Of a DNA stretch of 64,000 nt, positions 35,333-44,102 are shown piece by piece. The position numbers and the translations under genes are program-made. The stretch covers positions 62,001-126,000 of the forward strand of contig NZ_RAZT01000005.1 of the NCBI RefSeq assembly GCF_003626635.1. Direction: 5' to 3'. Under the pieces are notes generated by a model. The model ran no database searches. It had not been told where the DNA came from and saw only the letters and a list, made by a program, of their open reading frames with translations. Position 1 is the first letter of the stretch, and every line of letters begins with the position of its first letter. This DNA is from Micromonospora musae (GTDB lineage Bacteria > Actinomycetota > Actinomycetes > Mycobacteriales > Micromonosporaceae).

Positions 35333-35685
35333 CGACTTGATCACAACCTGGTAACGGAGCGGCTGGCCGGCTTCTGCTCCGGGGTGCCCATGCTGTTAGA
35401 GGCACCCCGGTCGATTCGGCTCTGACGAGCGTTTTTTCGTCTGGATCAAGGCTGATGAGGTCTCGGTTCCTACCCGGATGGGCGAATCTTGGAGTACGTG
35501 TCCAGATTGTTGCCCAAAGAAACTAACCGTCCCGACGGGTTGTGACGCAGACCATAATCGACACGAAGAGTGACCTAATTCATGTCACGCACCGTTACCA
35601 ATGGGCGAACCGGAGGCAGACCGCCGGTGGCGGCGGTCATCGGGTCGTCGCAACCGGGGCGTGCCGGCCGTGAGACGATCTGCTC
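35333..35685. other. Non-coding region between operon 2 and folD
   Basis: No gene is supported. It contains a perfect 10-bp inverted repeat CCGGGGTGCC / GGCACCCCGG (35379-35388 with 35401-35410, 12-base loop), the TCGGCAACG, CTTGAT and TAACGG motifs (35326-35357) that recur upstream of operon 1, and an unusually AT-rich stretch for this genome (about 35430-35590) that could hold divergent promoters. I see no clear hexamer pair for folD. Confidence 0.5.
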
Positions 35686-36546
35686 GTGACGGCGACGCTT
35701 CTGGACGGCAAGGCGACTGCGGCGGAGATCAAGGACGAGCTGCGTACGCGGGTCAAGGCTCTGGCCGAACGGGGCATCACCCCGGGGCTGGGCACGGTGC
35801 TCGTCGGCGCCGACCCCGGATCGCAGGCGTACGTCAACGGCAAGCACCGCGACTGCGCCGAGGTGGGCATCGCCTCCATCCGGCGTGAGCTGCCGGCCGA
35901 CGCCACCCAGGAGCAGGTCGAGCAGGTGCTCGCCGAGTTGAACGCCGACCCGGCCTGCCACGGTTACATCGTCCAGCTGCCGCTCCCGGGCCACCTCGAC
36001 ACCCAGCGGGTGCTGGAGCTGATCGACCCGGCGAAGGACGCCGACGGCCTGCACCCGGTCAACCTCGGTCGGCTGGTGCTCGGCTACCCGGGGCCGCTGC
36101 CCTGCACGCCGCGCGGCATCGTCGAACTGCTCCGCCGGTACGACGTGGGGCTCAGCGGCGCGAAGGTCGTGGTGGTCGGTCGCGGGAACACCGTCGGCCG
36201 CCCACTCGGCCTGCTGCTGACCCGCCGCAGCGAGAACGCGACCGTGACGCTGTGCCACACCGGCACCCTGGACCTGGCCTCGCACACCCGGGCCGCAGAC
36301 ATCGTCATCGTGGCGGCCGGCGTACCCGGCCTGCTCACCGCCGACATGATCAGCCCGGGCGCGGTGGTGGTCGACGTCGGCATCACCCGGGTGGTCGGTC
36401 CGGACGGCAAGGGCCGCTACACCGGCGACGTCGACTCCGGCGTGGTGGAGGTGGCCGGCGCGCTGGTCCCGATGCCGGGCGGGGTCGGGCCGATGACGCG
36501 GGCCATGCTGCTCACCAACGTGGTCGAGCGCGCCGAGCAGGGCTGA
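35686..36546 (+). CDS. folD: Bifunctional methylene-THF dehydrogenase / methenyl-THF cyclohydrolase
   Basis: 286 aa. It interconverts 5,10-methylene- and 10-formyl-THF, supplying purN and purH with one-carbon units. Motifs: [20 protein letters not shown] (catalytic Tyr and Lys), [44 protein letters not shown], and the NADP-binding [17 protein letters not shown]. The C-terminus has [15 protein letters not shown] start at 35686. No partner gene is coupled to it. Confidence 0.94.
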   Translation: MTATLLDGKATAAEIKDELRTRVKALAERGITPGLGTVLVGADPGSQAYVNGKHRDCAEVGIASIRRELPADATQEQVEQVLAELNADPACHGYIVQLPLPGHLDTQRVLELIDPAKDADGLHPVNLGRLVLGYPGPLPCTPRGIVELLRRYDVGLSGAKVVVVGRGNTVGRPLGLLLTRRSENATVTLCHTGTLDLASHTRAADIVIVAAGVPGLLTADMISPGAVVVDVGITRVVGPDGKGRYTGDVDSGVVEVAGALVPMPGGVGPMTRAMLLTNVVERAEQG

Positions 36547-36696
36547 CAGCCGGGAAGCGGCCCCCGGCAACGGATTCCGGGTGGCGGAGCCCCCGCTGCC
36601 CCCAACGGGGTCATAACCGTCCGCCCCTGGCCTGATCGGTGCCAGGATGACTGATACGGTCCGGAAAACCGACTGGTATCAGGGAGTGGGACGACC

Positions 36697-37647
36697 ATGG
36701 GTAAGAAGGTCACTGTCGTCGGCGCCGGCTTCTACGGCTCCACCACCGCACAGCGCCTGGCCGAGTACGACATCTTCGACACCGTCGTTATCACCGACAT
36801 CGTCGAGGGCAAGCCTGCCGGCATCGCACTGGACCTGAACCAGTCGCGATCGGTCGAGGGTTTCGAGACCAAGGTGGTCGGCGTGACCACCGGCCAGAAC
36901 GGTGAGGGCTACGACGCCATCGAGGGCTCCGACGTCGTAGTGATCACCGCCGGTCTGCCGCGCAAGCCGGGCATGAGCCGGATGGACCTGCTCGAGACGA
37001 ACGCCAAGATCGTCCGTCAGGTCGCCGAGAACGTGGCGAAGTACGCACCGAACGCCGTGGTCATCGTGGTCTCCAACCCGCTCGACGAGATGACCGCGCT
37101 GGCCCAGATCGCCACCCAGTTCCCGCGTAACCGCGTGCTCGGCCAGGCCGGCATGCTCGACACCGCCCGGTTCAGCAACTTCGTGGCCGAGGCGCTGAAC
37201 GTGCCGGTCAAGTCGGTGAAGACCCTCACCCTCGGCTCGCACGGCGACACCATGGTGCCGGTGCCCTCGCAGAGCACCGTCAACGGCAAGCCGCTGCGTG
37301 ACGTGATGCCCGCGGAGCAGATCGAGGACCTCGTCGTCCGGACCCGCAACGGTGGCGCCGAGGTGGTCGCGCTGCTCAAGACCGGTTCGGCGTACTACGC
37401 GCCGTCGGCCGCCGCCGCCCGGATGGCCAAGGCGGTCGCCGAGGACTCGGGCGAGGTCATGCCGGTCTGCGCCTGGGTCGACGGCCAGTACGGCATCTCC
37501 GGCGTCTACCTCGGCGTGGAGGCCCAGATCGGCGCCGAGGGCGTCAAGCAGGTCGTCGAGACCGACCTGGACGCCGACGAGCTGGCCAGCCTCAAGGAGG
37601 CCGCCGAGGCCGTCCGCGCCAAGCAGGCCGACATCTCCAACATGTGA
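36697..37647 (+). CDS. mdh: Malate dehydrogenase (LDH-like type)
   Basis: 316 aa NAD-dependent enzyme, malate to oxaloacetate. Nucleotide-binding VVGAGFYGSTTAQ, the Asp of VITDIVEGKP, substrate Arg in LPRKPGMSR, VVSNPLDEM, catalytic pair in DTARF and the His of GSHGDTMVP. The length and the DIVEG/SNPLD features fit the LDH-like malate dehydrogenase clade. ATG with GGGAG nine bases before. A hairpin-forming sequence (CTGATAC...GTATCAG, 36651-36682) containing a -10-like TACGGT lies just upstream. A very strong terminator follows. Confidence 0.9.
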   Translation: MGKKVTVVGAGFYGSTTAQRLAEYDIFDTVVITDIVEGKPAGIALDLNQSRSVEGFETKVVGVTTGQNGEGYDAIEGSDVVVITAGLPRKPGMSRMDLLETNAKIVRQVAENVAKYAPNAVVIVVSNPLDEMTALAQIATQFPRNRVLGQAGMLDTARFSNFVAEALNVPVKSVKTLTLGSHGDTMVPVPSQSTVNGKPLRDVMPAEQIEDLVVRTRNGGAEVVALLKTGSAYYAPSAAAARMAKAVAEDSGEVMPVCAWVDGQYGISGVYLGVEAQIGAEGVKQVVETDLDADELASLKEAAEAVRAKQADISNM

Positions 37648-37660
37648 CCTGAGCACCACC

Positions 37661-37696
37661 CGGGAGGGGCGCGCCGCACACGGCGCGCCCCTCCCG
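37661..37696 (+). terminator. Terminator after mdh
   Basis: Perfect 16-bp stem CGGGAGGGGCGCGCCG / CGGCGCGCCCCTCCCG with a 4-base loop (CACA), 13 bases after the stop. Confidence 0.9.
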
Positions 37697-37743
37697 CCAT
37701 CTCCCCACCCCCTGATCCCACCCCCTCCGACCCCAGCCACCCC

Positions 37744-37805
37744 CGTTGATCAAGAGATTTGCGTCGTCCCGGCGCCGGATCCTGACGCAAATCTCTTGAT
37801 CAACG
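37744..37805. repeat. GTTGATCA-ended palindromic repeat, copy 2
   Basis: Perfect 22-bp inverted repeat (37744-37765 with 37784-37805, arm CGTTGATCAAGAGATTTGCG...), with an 18-base centre that is itself partly palindromic (CCGGCGCCGG). It lies between the convergent mdh and metallo-hydrolase genes, after a separate terminator, so termination alone does not explain it. It shares only the GTTGATCA/TGATCAAC ends with the elements at 15730 and 54506. Confidence 0.88.
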
Positions 37806-37845
37806 CGGCGGGGCGGGTGGGCCGGGCGTGAGGGAGGGGTGGGGG

Positions 37846-38652
37846 TTAGAGGGGGTGGAAGGGGGTGCCGAGGTGGGGGGTGGCCAGGGTCGTGGGGCCG
37901 GCCTCGGCGAGGGTGCGGAGCAGGGCCGTGCGGGAGGTTCGCGCCGTGTCCGGGTCCGCCTCGTGGGCGTACGCGAGCTCCGGGTCGACCAGCTGGACGG
38001 CGTGCACCAGCAGGTCGCCGGTGAGCAGTAGCCGCTCCTCCCGGCCGTCCAGCAGCACGCACTGGTGTCCCGGCGTATGCCCCGGCGTCGGCAGGAGGCG
38101 TACGCCCGGCCCGATCGAGGCCTCGCCGTCGACCTCCCGCAGCTGGCCGGCGGCGCGCAACGGCGCGACCAGCCCGGCCTCCAGCTGCGGGTTGACCCGG
38201 TCGACGGCGGCTGCCTCGGCGCGCTGCAGCAGGTAGGTGGCGTTGCGGAAGTACGGCGTGCCGGGAGAGCCGGTGACCGCCCAGCCGACGTGGTCGGTGT
38301 GCAGGTGGGTCAGCACCACCGTGCGGACGTCGGCCGGGTCGATGCCGGCGGCGGCGAGTTCGGTGGGGAGGCGACCCGGTACGGGCGCCCAGCTCGCGGC
38401 GGGGGAGTCGGCCGGCCCGATCCCGGCGTCGACCAGGGTGACCGGTCCGTCGCCGGCCCGGATCGCGAAGCAGCGGAAGCCCAGCCACCAGCGTCCGTCG
38501 GGGGTCACCGCCGCCGGGTCCCGCCGGTCGGCCTCCCGCCACTGTCGCGCCGTGGCGGCCGGGAACGCCGCCGTGCGGGGCTCGAAGAACGGCCCCTCGC
38601 CGTCGGTGATCGCGGTGACCGTGATAGACCCGAGGCTGCGGCTCAGCGGCAT
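37846..38652 (-). CDS. MBL-fold metallo-hydrolase
   Basis: 268 aa. Metallo-beta-lactamase fold with zinc motif HLHTDHVGW (HxHxDH), TPGHTPGHQ, LLLTGDLLVH (metal-bridging Asp) and a final His in ATPHLGTPFHPL. An arrangement like this occurs in lactonase and other small-molecule hydrolases; the substrate is unknown. The ATG at 38652 was chosen since the upstream frame has no protein-like character. It sits between mdh and icd but on the opposite strand, so no functional tie to the TCA genes is implied. Confidence 0.85.
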   Translation of the reverse strand: MPLSRSLGSITVTAITDGEGPFFEPRTAAFPAATARQWREADRRDPAAVTPDGRWWLGFRCFAIRAGDGPVTLVDAGIGPADSPAASWAPVPGRLPTELAAAGIDPADVRTVVLTHLHTDHVGWAVTGSPGTPYFRNATYLLQRAEAAAVDRVNPQLEAGLVAPLRAAGQLREVDGEASIGPGVRLLPTPGHTPGHQCVLLDGREERLLLTGDLLVHAVQLVDPELAYAHEADPDTARTSRTALLRTLAEAGPTTLATPHLGTPFHPL

Positions 38653-38734
38653 CGGGCGATGATGCCACTGATCTCCCGCGCCGGTCGTGGATTTTCCCTC
38701 CACCGAGGCCGGCTGGGGGGTGCCGGCAACTTTC

Positions 38735-38750
38735 CAGTACGCTCGTACTG
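38735..38750 (+). promoter_or_regulatory. Palindrome at the icd promoter
   Basis: CAGTACG-CT-CGTACTG, 7-bp arms with a 2-base centre, overlapping a -10-like TACGCT (38738-38743), 36 bases before the icd ATG. Its position suits an operator overlapping the promoter. No regulator is known. Confidence 0.35.
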
Positions 38751-38785
38751 CTTGAGCACGTGTCCCCCGAGAGGAGCGCCGGCCG

Positions 38786-40003
38786 ATGGCGAAGATCAAG
38801 GTAAACAACCCGGTCGTGGAGCTCGACGGCGACGAGATGACCCGGATCATCTGGAAGCAGATCCGGGAGCAGCTGATCCTGCCCTACCTCGACGTCGACC
38901 TGCACTACTACGACCTGTCGATCCAGCACCGCGACGAGACCGACGACCAGGTCACCGTCGATGCGGCCAACGCCATCAAGGAGCACGGCGTCGGCGTGAA
39001 GTGCGCGACGATCACCCCGGACGAGGCCCGGGTGGAGGAGTTCGGCCTCAAGAAGATGTGGCGGTCGCCGAACGGCACGATCCGTAACATCCTCGGCGGC
39101 GTCGTCTTCCGCGAGCCGATCATCATGTCGAACGTGCCGCGCCTGGTCCCCGGCTGGACCAAGCCGATCATCATCGGCCGGCACGCCCACGGCGACCAGT
39201 ACAAGGCCACCGACTTCGTGGTGCCCGGCCCCGGCAAGGTGACCGTCACCTACACCCCGGCCGACGGCTCCGCCCCGGTCGAGATGGAGGTCGCCAACTT
39301 CGCCGGCGGCGGTATCGCCATGGGCATGTACAACTTCGACGAGTCGATCCGGGACTTCGCGCGGGCCTCCTTCCGCTACGGCCTGGACCGCAACTACCCG
39401 GTCTACCTGTCGACGAAGAACACGATCCTGAAGGCGTACGACGGCCGGTTCAAGGACCTCTTCGCCGAGGTCTTCGAGAACGAGTTCAAGGCCGAGTTCG
39501 ACGCCGCTGGCCTCACCTACGAGCACCGGCTGATCGACGACATGGTCGCCGCCGCGCTCAAGTGGGAGGGCGGCTACGTCTGGGCCTGCAAGAACTACGA
39601 CGGTGACGTGCAGTCCGACACCGTCGCGCAGGGCTTCGGCTCGCTCGGCCTGATGACCTCGGTGCTGCTCTCCCCGGACGGCCGCACCGTCGAGGCCGAG
39701 GCCGCCCACGGCACTGTCACCCGGCACTACCGGCAGTACCAGAAGGGCGAGAAGACCTCGACCAACCCGATCGCGTCGATCTACGCCTGGACCCGGGGCC
39801 TGGCCCACCGGGGCAAGCTGGACGGCACCCCGGCGGTCACCGAGTTCGCCAACACGCTGGAGCAGGTCATCGTCGACACCGTCGAGGGCGGCCAGATGAC
39901 CAAGGACCTCGCGCTGCTGATCTCGCGCGACGCCCCGTGGCTGACCACCGACGAGTTCATGAACGCGCTCGACGAGAACCTGGCGCGCAAGCTCGCCGCC
40001 TGA
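38786..40003 (+). CDS. icd: NADP-dependent isocitrate dehydrogenase
   Basis: 405 aa, the homodimeric type II family. It oxidises isocitrate to 2-oxoglutarate with NADP. Motifs: [13 protein letters not shown], the substrate loop [37 protein letters not shown], catalytic Tyr/Lys region, [28 protein letters not shown] (Mg2+ aspartates), and [18 protein letters not shown] with GAGAGGAG upstream. Monocistronic: terminator follows. Confidence 0.95.
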   Translation: MAKIKVNNPVVELDGDEMTRIIWKQIREQLILPYLDVDLHYYDLSIQHRDETDDQVTVDAANAIKEHGVGVKCATITPDEARVEEFGLKKMWRSPNGTIRNILGGVVFREPIIMSNVPRLVPGWTKPIIIGRHAHGDQYKATDFVVPGPGKVTVTYTPADGSAPVEMEVANFAGGGIAMGMYNFDESIRDFARASFRYGLDRNYPVYLSTKNTILKAYDGRFKDLFAEVFENEFKAEFDAAGLTYEHRLIDDMVAAALKWEGGYVWACKNYDGDVQSDTVAQGFGSLGLMTSVLLSPDGRTVEAEAAHGTVTRHYRQYQKGEKTSTNPIASIYAWTRGLAHRGKLDGTPAVTEFANTLEQVIVDTVEGGQMTKDLALLISRDAPWLTTDEFMNALDENLARKLAA

Positions 40004-40015
40004 TCTCGATCAGCA

Positions 40016-40056
40016 ACGACGAAGCCCGCCGGCAGCGCGCCGGCGGGCTTCGTCGT
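40016..40056 (+). terminator. Terminator after icd
   Basis: 18-bp perfect stem (40016-40033 with 40039-40056, outer ACGACGAAGCCC / GGGCTTCGTCGT) with a 5-base loop, 12 bases past the stop. Confidence 0.9.
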
Positions 40057-40219
40057 ACCCGGAGGAGTGATTTTCCGTCACTCCGCTCGGCGCGCCTCGT
40101 TGACCAGGGTGGACGAGATGCCAGTCGCGTCCTGGAAGGTTGGCCGTGGTGACCGCGCGGCACGAGTGCCGATCAGCCAGCCTTCCCGGCTGTCGTGCAC
40201 AGCCAGCCGTCCCTTCCCT

Positions 40220-40247
40220 GCGGGGGGCCCTGTCCCGGGCCCCCCGC
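40220..40247 (-). terminator. Terminator downstream of galT
   Basis: 11-bp stem GCGGGGGGCCC / GGGCCCCCCGC with a 6-base loop, ~50 bases past the galT stop on the minus strand. The rest of 40057-40296 holds nothing I recognise. Confidence 0.65.
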
Positions 40248-40296
40248 GCCCTGTTCGGGGAGCTTCACTGGCGCGCACCCGCCGCGGCGGCGGTGT

Positions 40297-41373
40297 TCAG
40301 GCGGCGCGGAGGAGTTCGGCGGCGCGCTCCGGTGCGACGTCGTTGATGAAGGTGCCCATGCCGGATTCCGCACCGGCCAGATACTTCAGCTTGTCCTTCG
40401 CCCGGCGGATGCTGAACAGCTGCAGGTGCAGGTGGCCGAGTTCACGGTCGATCCGCACCGGCGCCTGGTGCCAGGCCGCGATGTAGGGCATGGGCATGTC
40501 GAAGAGCCCGTCGAAGCGGCGCAGCAGGTCCAGGTAGAGCGGCCCGAAGGCGTCCCGCTCGGCGTCGTCGAGCGCGGGGATGTCCGGCACCGGCCGGTTC
40601 GGGGCCACGTGCACCTCGAACGGCCAGCGGGCGGCCGCCGGGACGTACGCCGTCCAGTGCTCGTTGGCCAGGACCACCCGCTCGCCGGCGGCCCGCTCGG
40701 CGGCGAGCAGGTCGGCGTAGAGGTTGCCGCCGCCGGTGCGCTCGGTGTGCCGGCGCGCGGCGGCGAGCATCGTCCGGGTCCGCGGCGTGACGAACGGGTA
40801 CGCGTAGATCTGACCGTGCGGGTGATGCAGGGTCACGCCGATCTCCACCCCCCGGTTCTCGAAGCAGAACACCTGCTCCACACCGGGCAGCTCGCCGAGG
40901 GCCACGGTCCGGTCGGCGAGCGCCTCGAGCACCGTACGGACCCGGGTGGGGGAGAGGCTCGCGAACGAGGCGTCGTGGTCGGAGGTGTAGCAGACCACCT
41001 CGCAGCGGCCGAGCCCCGGCCGGACCGGCGTGAACGGCGTGATCTCTCCGGGCGTGTCGGCGGCCCGGCCGCTCAGGGACGGAAACCGGTTCTCGAAGAC
41101 CACCACGTCGTAGTCGGGCGCCGGGATCTCGGTGAGCCGGTCACCCACCGACGGGTCGAGCGGGCACTCGTTCGCCGGCGGCAGGAAGGTGCGGGTCTGC
41201 CGGTGCACGGCGACCGCCACCCACTCGTCGGTCAGTGGGTCGTAACGCAGTTGGGACGCGGGCGGCGGAGGTGGCAGCTCCCGCCGGTCCGGCTGGTCGC
41301 GGACGGCGTCGTCCCGCTCGTCGAAGTAGATCAGTTCCCGGCCGTCGGCCAGCCGCATCTCGGTGCGCTTCAC
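40297..41373 (-). CDS. galT: Galactose-1-phosphate uridylyltransferase
   Basis: 358 aa. It swaps uridylyl between UDP-glucose and galactose-1-phosphate in the Leloir pathway. Catalytic HPHGQ (nucleophile His) within GVTLHHPHGQIYAYPF, N-terminal LRYDPLTDEWVAVA, VVFENRFPSL, and the C-terminal HLHLQLFSIRR metal/phosphate region. The GTG at 41373 overlaps the stop of the deoR-type gene (GTGA), so the two are co-translated. galK and galE are not next to it. Confidence 0.92.
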   Translation of the reverse strand: MKRTEMRLADGRELIYFDERDDAVRDQPDRRELPPPPPASQLRYDPLTDEWVAVAVHRQTRTFLPPANECPLDPSVGDRLTEIPAPDYDVVVFENRFPSLSGRAADTPGEITPFTPVRPGLGRCEVVCYTSDHDASFASLSPTRVRTVLEALADRTVALGELPGVEQVFCFENRGVEIGVTLHHPHGQIYAYPFVTPRTRTMLAAARRHTERTGGGNLYADLLAAERAAGERVVLANEHWTAYVPAAARWPFEVHVAPNRPVPDIPALDDAERDAFGPLYLDLLRRFDGLFDMPMPYIAAWHQAPVRIDRELGHLHLQLFSIRRAKDKLKYLAGAESGMGTFINDVAPERAAELLRAA

Positions 41374-42176
41374 TCCGCCGCCCCTCTGTTCGTCGGCGTG
41401 CCCGTCGCCGTCACCATCACCAGTTCGCCCACGCGTTCGCCGAGCACCCGCCGCGCCTCGGACGACAATCCCTCGTCGCTGACCAGCACGTGCGCGGCCG
41501 ACAGTTCGACGATCGAGGAGATGCCGACCGTCCCCCACTTGGAGTGGTCGGCGAGCACCACCAGCCGGTCGGCGGACGCGACCAGGGCGCGGTCGGTGTC
41601 CGCCTCCATGAGGTTGGGCGTGGTGAATCCGGCCCGCTCGCTGATTCCGTGCACACCGAGGAAGAGCAGGTCCAGGTGCAGCGATCGGACCGCCTGCACG
41701 GCCAGCGGCCCGACCAGCGCGTCGGACGGGGTACGCACCCCGCCGGTGAGCACCACCGTCTGGTCCGGGCGTCCGCCGGCGTGCATGATCTCGGCCACCG
41801 GGAGCGAGTTGGTCACCACGGTCAGCCCGGGCACGTCCAGCAGCCGGCGGGCGAGCTCGGCGGTGGTGGTGCCGGCGGAGAGCGCGATCGCCGCACCCGG
41901 GCGGACCAGCTGGGCCGCCCGGTCGGCGATGGCCGCCTTCTCGGCCGGCTGTCGGACCGACTTCGCCCGGAAGCCCGGTTCGTCGGTCGAGCCCGGCCCG
42001 GCCACCGTCGCGCCGCCGTGCACCTTGGCCAGCAGGCCGCGCTCGTGCAGCGACTCCAGGTCACGCCGGATGGTCATGTCCGAGACACCGAACTCGGTGG
42101 CCAGTTCGCTGACGCGTACGCCGCCCGCCGCGCGGACCCGCTCCAGGATGGTCGCCTGCCGTTGCTGCGCCAGCAT
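41370..42176 (-). CDS. DeoR family transcriptional regulator
   Basis: 268 aa. N-terminal winged helix-turn-helix (about 5-57, ATILERVRAAGGVRVSELA...VSDMTIRRDLESLHERG) and C-terminal sugar-phosphate-sensing DeoR domain with the ISOCOT-type loops (ALSAGTTTAELAR, DLLFLGVHGIS, DHSKWG). Coupled to galT, so it probably controls this operon in response to a sugar phosphate. The ATG at 42176 was chosen with GGGAGG eight bases upstream; a GTG three codons earlier touches the SD and is less likely. Confidence 0.88.
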   Translation of the reverse strand: MLAQQRQATILERVRAAGGVRVSELATEFGVSDMTIRRDLESLHERGLLAKVHGGATVAGPGSTDEPGFRAKSVRQPAEKAAIADRAAQLVRPGAAIALSAGTTTAELARRLLDVPGLTVVTNSLPVAEIMHAGGRPDQTVVLTGGVRTPSDALVGPLAVQAVRSLHLDLLFLGVHGISERAGFTTPNLMEADTDRALVASADRLVVLADHSKWGTVGISSIVELSAAHVLVSDEGLSSEARRVLGERVGELVMVTATGTPTNRGAAE

Positions 42177-42221
42177 CCGCCGCACCTCCCGGCCATTTCC
42201 GGCACTCTCACGTGGTCAAAC

Positions 42222-42245
42222 GAGTTCCAACAAGAATGAACATTA
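42222..42245 (-). promoter_or_regulatory. Candidate -10 and operator of the deoR-galT operon
   Basis: On the minus strand TAATGT (42245-42240) matches a -10, followed by GTTC-N10-GAAC, a short dyad overlapping the start region. This is suitable as an autoregulatory DeoR site, but the arms are only 4 bp. The remainder of the gap to 42456 is GC-rich low-complexity sequence without a gene. Confidence 0.28.
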
Positions 42246-42456
42246 GCGCGTGGCCGGAACCGGTGGAAGCGGGGTGGGTCCAGCGGCCGGACGGCGGCCC
42301 GCCACCGTCGGCACCTGCGTGATCAGGTCCGCCGGCCGGACGCACCGAGCGGGTCAGCCGCCCGCCGGGCGCACCGCGCCGCACCGAGCCGCGCCGCACG
42401 GAAACGCCCCGAGCCGCGGCGCACTGAGCCACACCGCGCCCAGCCGGGACGCGGGC

Positions 42457-43986
42457 TCAGAGCGGTGGCAGCTTCGGTTCGACCCAGCCGGTCTCGGTGA
42501 GGTGGTGCAGCACCGCCTGGACCGCCTCGTCCACGGCCAGATCGCTCGTGTCCAGCACCAGGTCGGCGTCGGTCGGCTCCTCGTACGGGTCGTCGACGCC
42601 GGTCATCCCGGTGAGCAGGCCGGCGCGCGCCCGGGCGTACAGGCCCTTGCGGTCCCGCCGTTCGCAGACCTCCAGCGGGGTGGCGACGTGCACCAGTACG
42701 AACCCCGCCCCGGCCGCGAGCGCCATCTCCCGGGCGGTTGCCCGGGCCGCCGCGTACGGGGCGATCGGGCAGCAGATGGCGACCCCCCGATGCCGGGCGA
42801 TCTCGGAGGCGACCCAGCCGATCCGGCGTACGTTCGAATCCCGGTCGGCCTTGCTGAACCCGAGCCCCGCCGAGAGCTCCCGGCGGGCCACGTCACCGTC
42901 GAGCAGGGTGACCGTACGCTCACCACCCTCGCGCAGGGCGTCCGAGAGCCCCCGGGCGATGGTCGACTTGCCCGAGCCGGAGAGCCCGGTCAGGAAGACC
43001 ACGAGCCCACGGTGGCGGCGCGGCGGGCGGGCCCGGGCCAGCTCCCTGGCGACCGCGGGCGGGGTGTGCCACTCGGGCAGCGGGAACCCCCGGTCCAGCA
43101 GATCGTCGATCTCCGCCTGGGTCAGCGCCAGCCGCCGGTTGCGCGGGGGGATGTCCTCCCGCCAGCGCCACTGCCCGTCCCGACTGTCGTAGGCCAGCTC
43201 GCGCGGCACCAGCACCCGCAGCCCGGCGCCGGAGAGCATCTCGCCGGTGGAGAGCAGGTGGGTCACGCCGTACGCGGCGGAGACCCGGGCCCGCAGCAGG
43301 GCGTCGCTGATCTCGTCGCGGCGTCGGGAGAGCGGCACGGTGACCAGAGTGGCCGGTGGCATCCGGTCCCGGGCGGCGAAGACGGCGCGTACCAGCGACT
43401 CGGGCGGCAGCCCGCCGGTCCCGTCCTCGCCGACAGGTATCAGCACGAGCAGGTGCGCGCCGAGGGTGCGGGTGGCGTGCGCGATCTGGGCGAGCTGCGG
43501 CCGGTGTAGTGGACGATCGGCGATCACCCCGAGCACCCGGCCGGGGGGCAGCAGCGCCCGCACCTCCTCCGGGGTGCGGCGCAGCCGCTGGAACGGCCCG
43601 TGGCCGCCGTCGCCCAGCCGGCGCAGGGTGCCCCCGACCCCGGCGACTCCGTCGCGGACCGGCCACGCGTCGGCCACCTCCAGCGCGGCCACCGGAGCGC
43701 CCTCGCCGTCGGTGAGCACCAGCGCCCGCCGGGCCGGGTCCCGTGGATCGAGCCCCTGGGCGAGCGCCGTCGGCACCTGGAGGGTCACCGCGACCTGCCA
43801 CGGGGTGCCGTCGGCGAGCCGGGCCCGGCGACTGACGGAGACCAGGTCGGCGCGCGTCATGAAGCCGGTGAGCGGGGCGTACGCCCCGGTCAGCAGCAGC
43901 TCAAGGTCGGCCAGCTCCCCCGGGCGCGGCGTGTACGCCGGCGCGTCGCGGAGCACCTCGTCGGGCAGCACCCACCCGTTGCTCAT
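42457..43986 (-). CDS. cysC: Adenylylsulfate kinase with degenerate ATP-sulfurylase-like N-terminal domain
   Basis: 509 aa. The C-terminal domain (about 325-505) is a complete APS kinase: P-loop GLSGSGKST, DGDVARRELSAGLGFSKADR, NVRRIGWVASE, and the PIAPYAAARATARE lid. It makes PAPS from APS. The N-terminal ~310 residues follow an ATP sulfurylase/PUA layout (GAYAPLTGFMTRADLVSVSR, WQVAVTLQVP), but the nucleotide-binding QxRN...H motif reads IADRPLHRPQ, losing the Gln, Arg, Asn and second His. Sulfurylase activity is therefore doubtful. ATG at 43986, right after GGGGGTG. It sits beside a glycosyltransferase gene on the same strand. Confidence 0.85.
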   Translation of the reverse strand: MSNGWVLPDEVLRDAPAYTPRPGELADLELLLTGAYAPLTGFMTRADLVSVSRRARLADGTPWQVAVTLQVPTALAQGLDPRDPARRALVLTDGEGAPVAALEVADAWPVRDGVAGVGGTLRRLGDGGHGPFQRLRRTPEEVRALLPPGRVLGVIADRPLHRPQLAQIAHATRTLGAHLLVLIPVGEDGTGGLPPESLVRAVFAARDRMPPATLVTVPLSRRRDEISDALLRARVSAAYGVTHLLSTGEMLSGAGLRVLVPRELAYDSRDGQWRWREDIPPRNRRLALTQAEIDDLLDRGFPLPEWHTPPAVARELARARPPRRHRGLVVFLTGLSGSGKSTIARGLSDALREGGERTVTLLDGDVARRELSAGLGFSKADRDSNVRRIGWVASEIARHRGVAICCPIAPYAAARATAREMALAAGAGFVLVHVATPLEVCERRDRKGLYARARAGLLTGMTGVDDPYEEPTDADLVLDTSDLAVDEAVQAVLHHLTETGWVEPKLPPL

Positions 43987-44102
43987 CACACCCCCACTCG
44001 CTGATCGGCACACAGTTTCGCAGCAGAGCGGCGATCGGTCGAGGGTGCCACTCCACGAGGGAGCCTCAGCGGGCACCCGGCCGCCGCGCCGGCGAGCGCC
44101 GG

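Noticed and set aside
37846..40003. A TCA-cycle operon joining mdh, the MBL-fold gene and icd
   Set aside because: The middle gene is on the opposite strand and mdh and icd each have their own terminator and promoter-like sequences.
42246..42456. Short gene in the GC-rich gap before cysC
   Set aside because: Sequence is simple CCGCACCGAGCCGCG-like repetition; possible frames are Arg/Ala/Pro only and have no SD.
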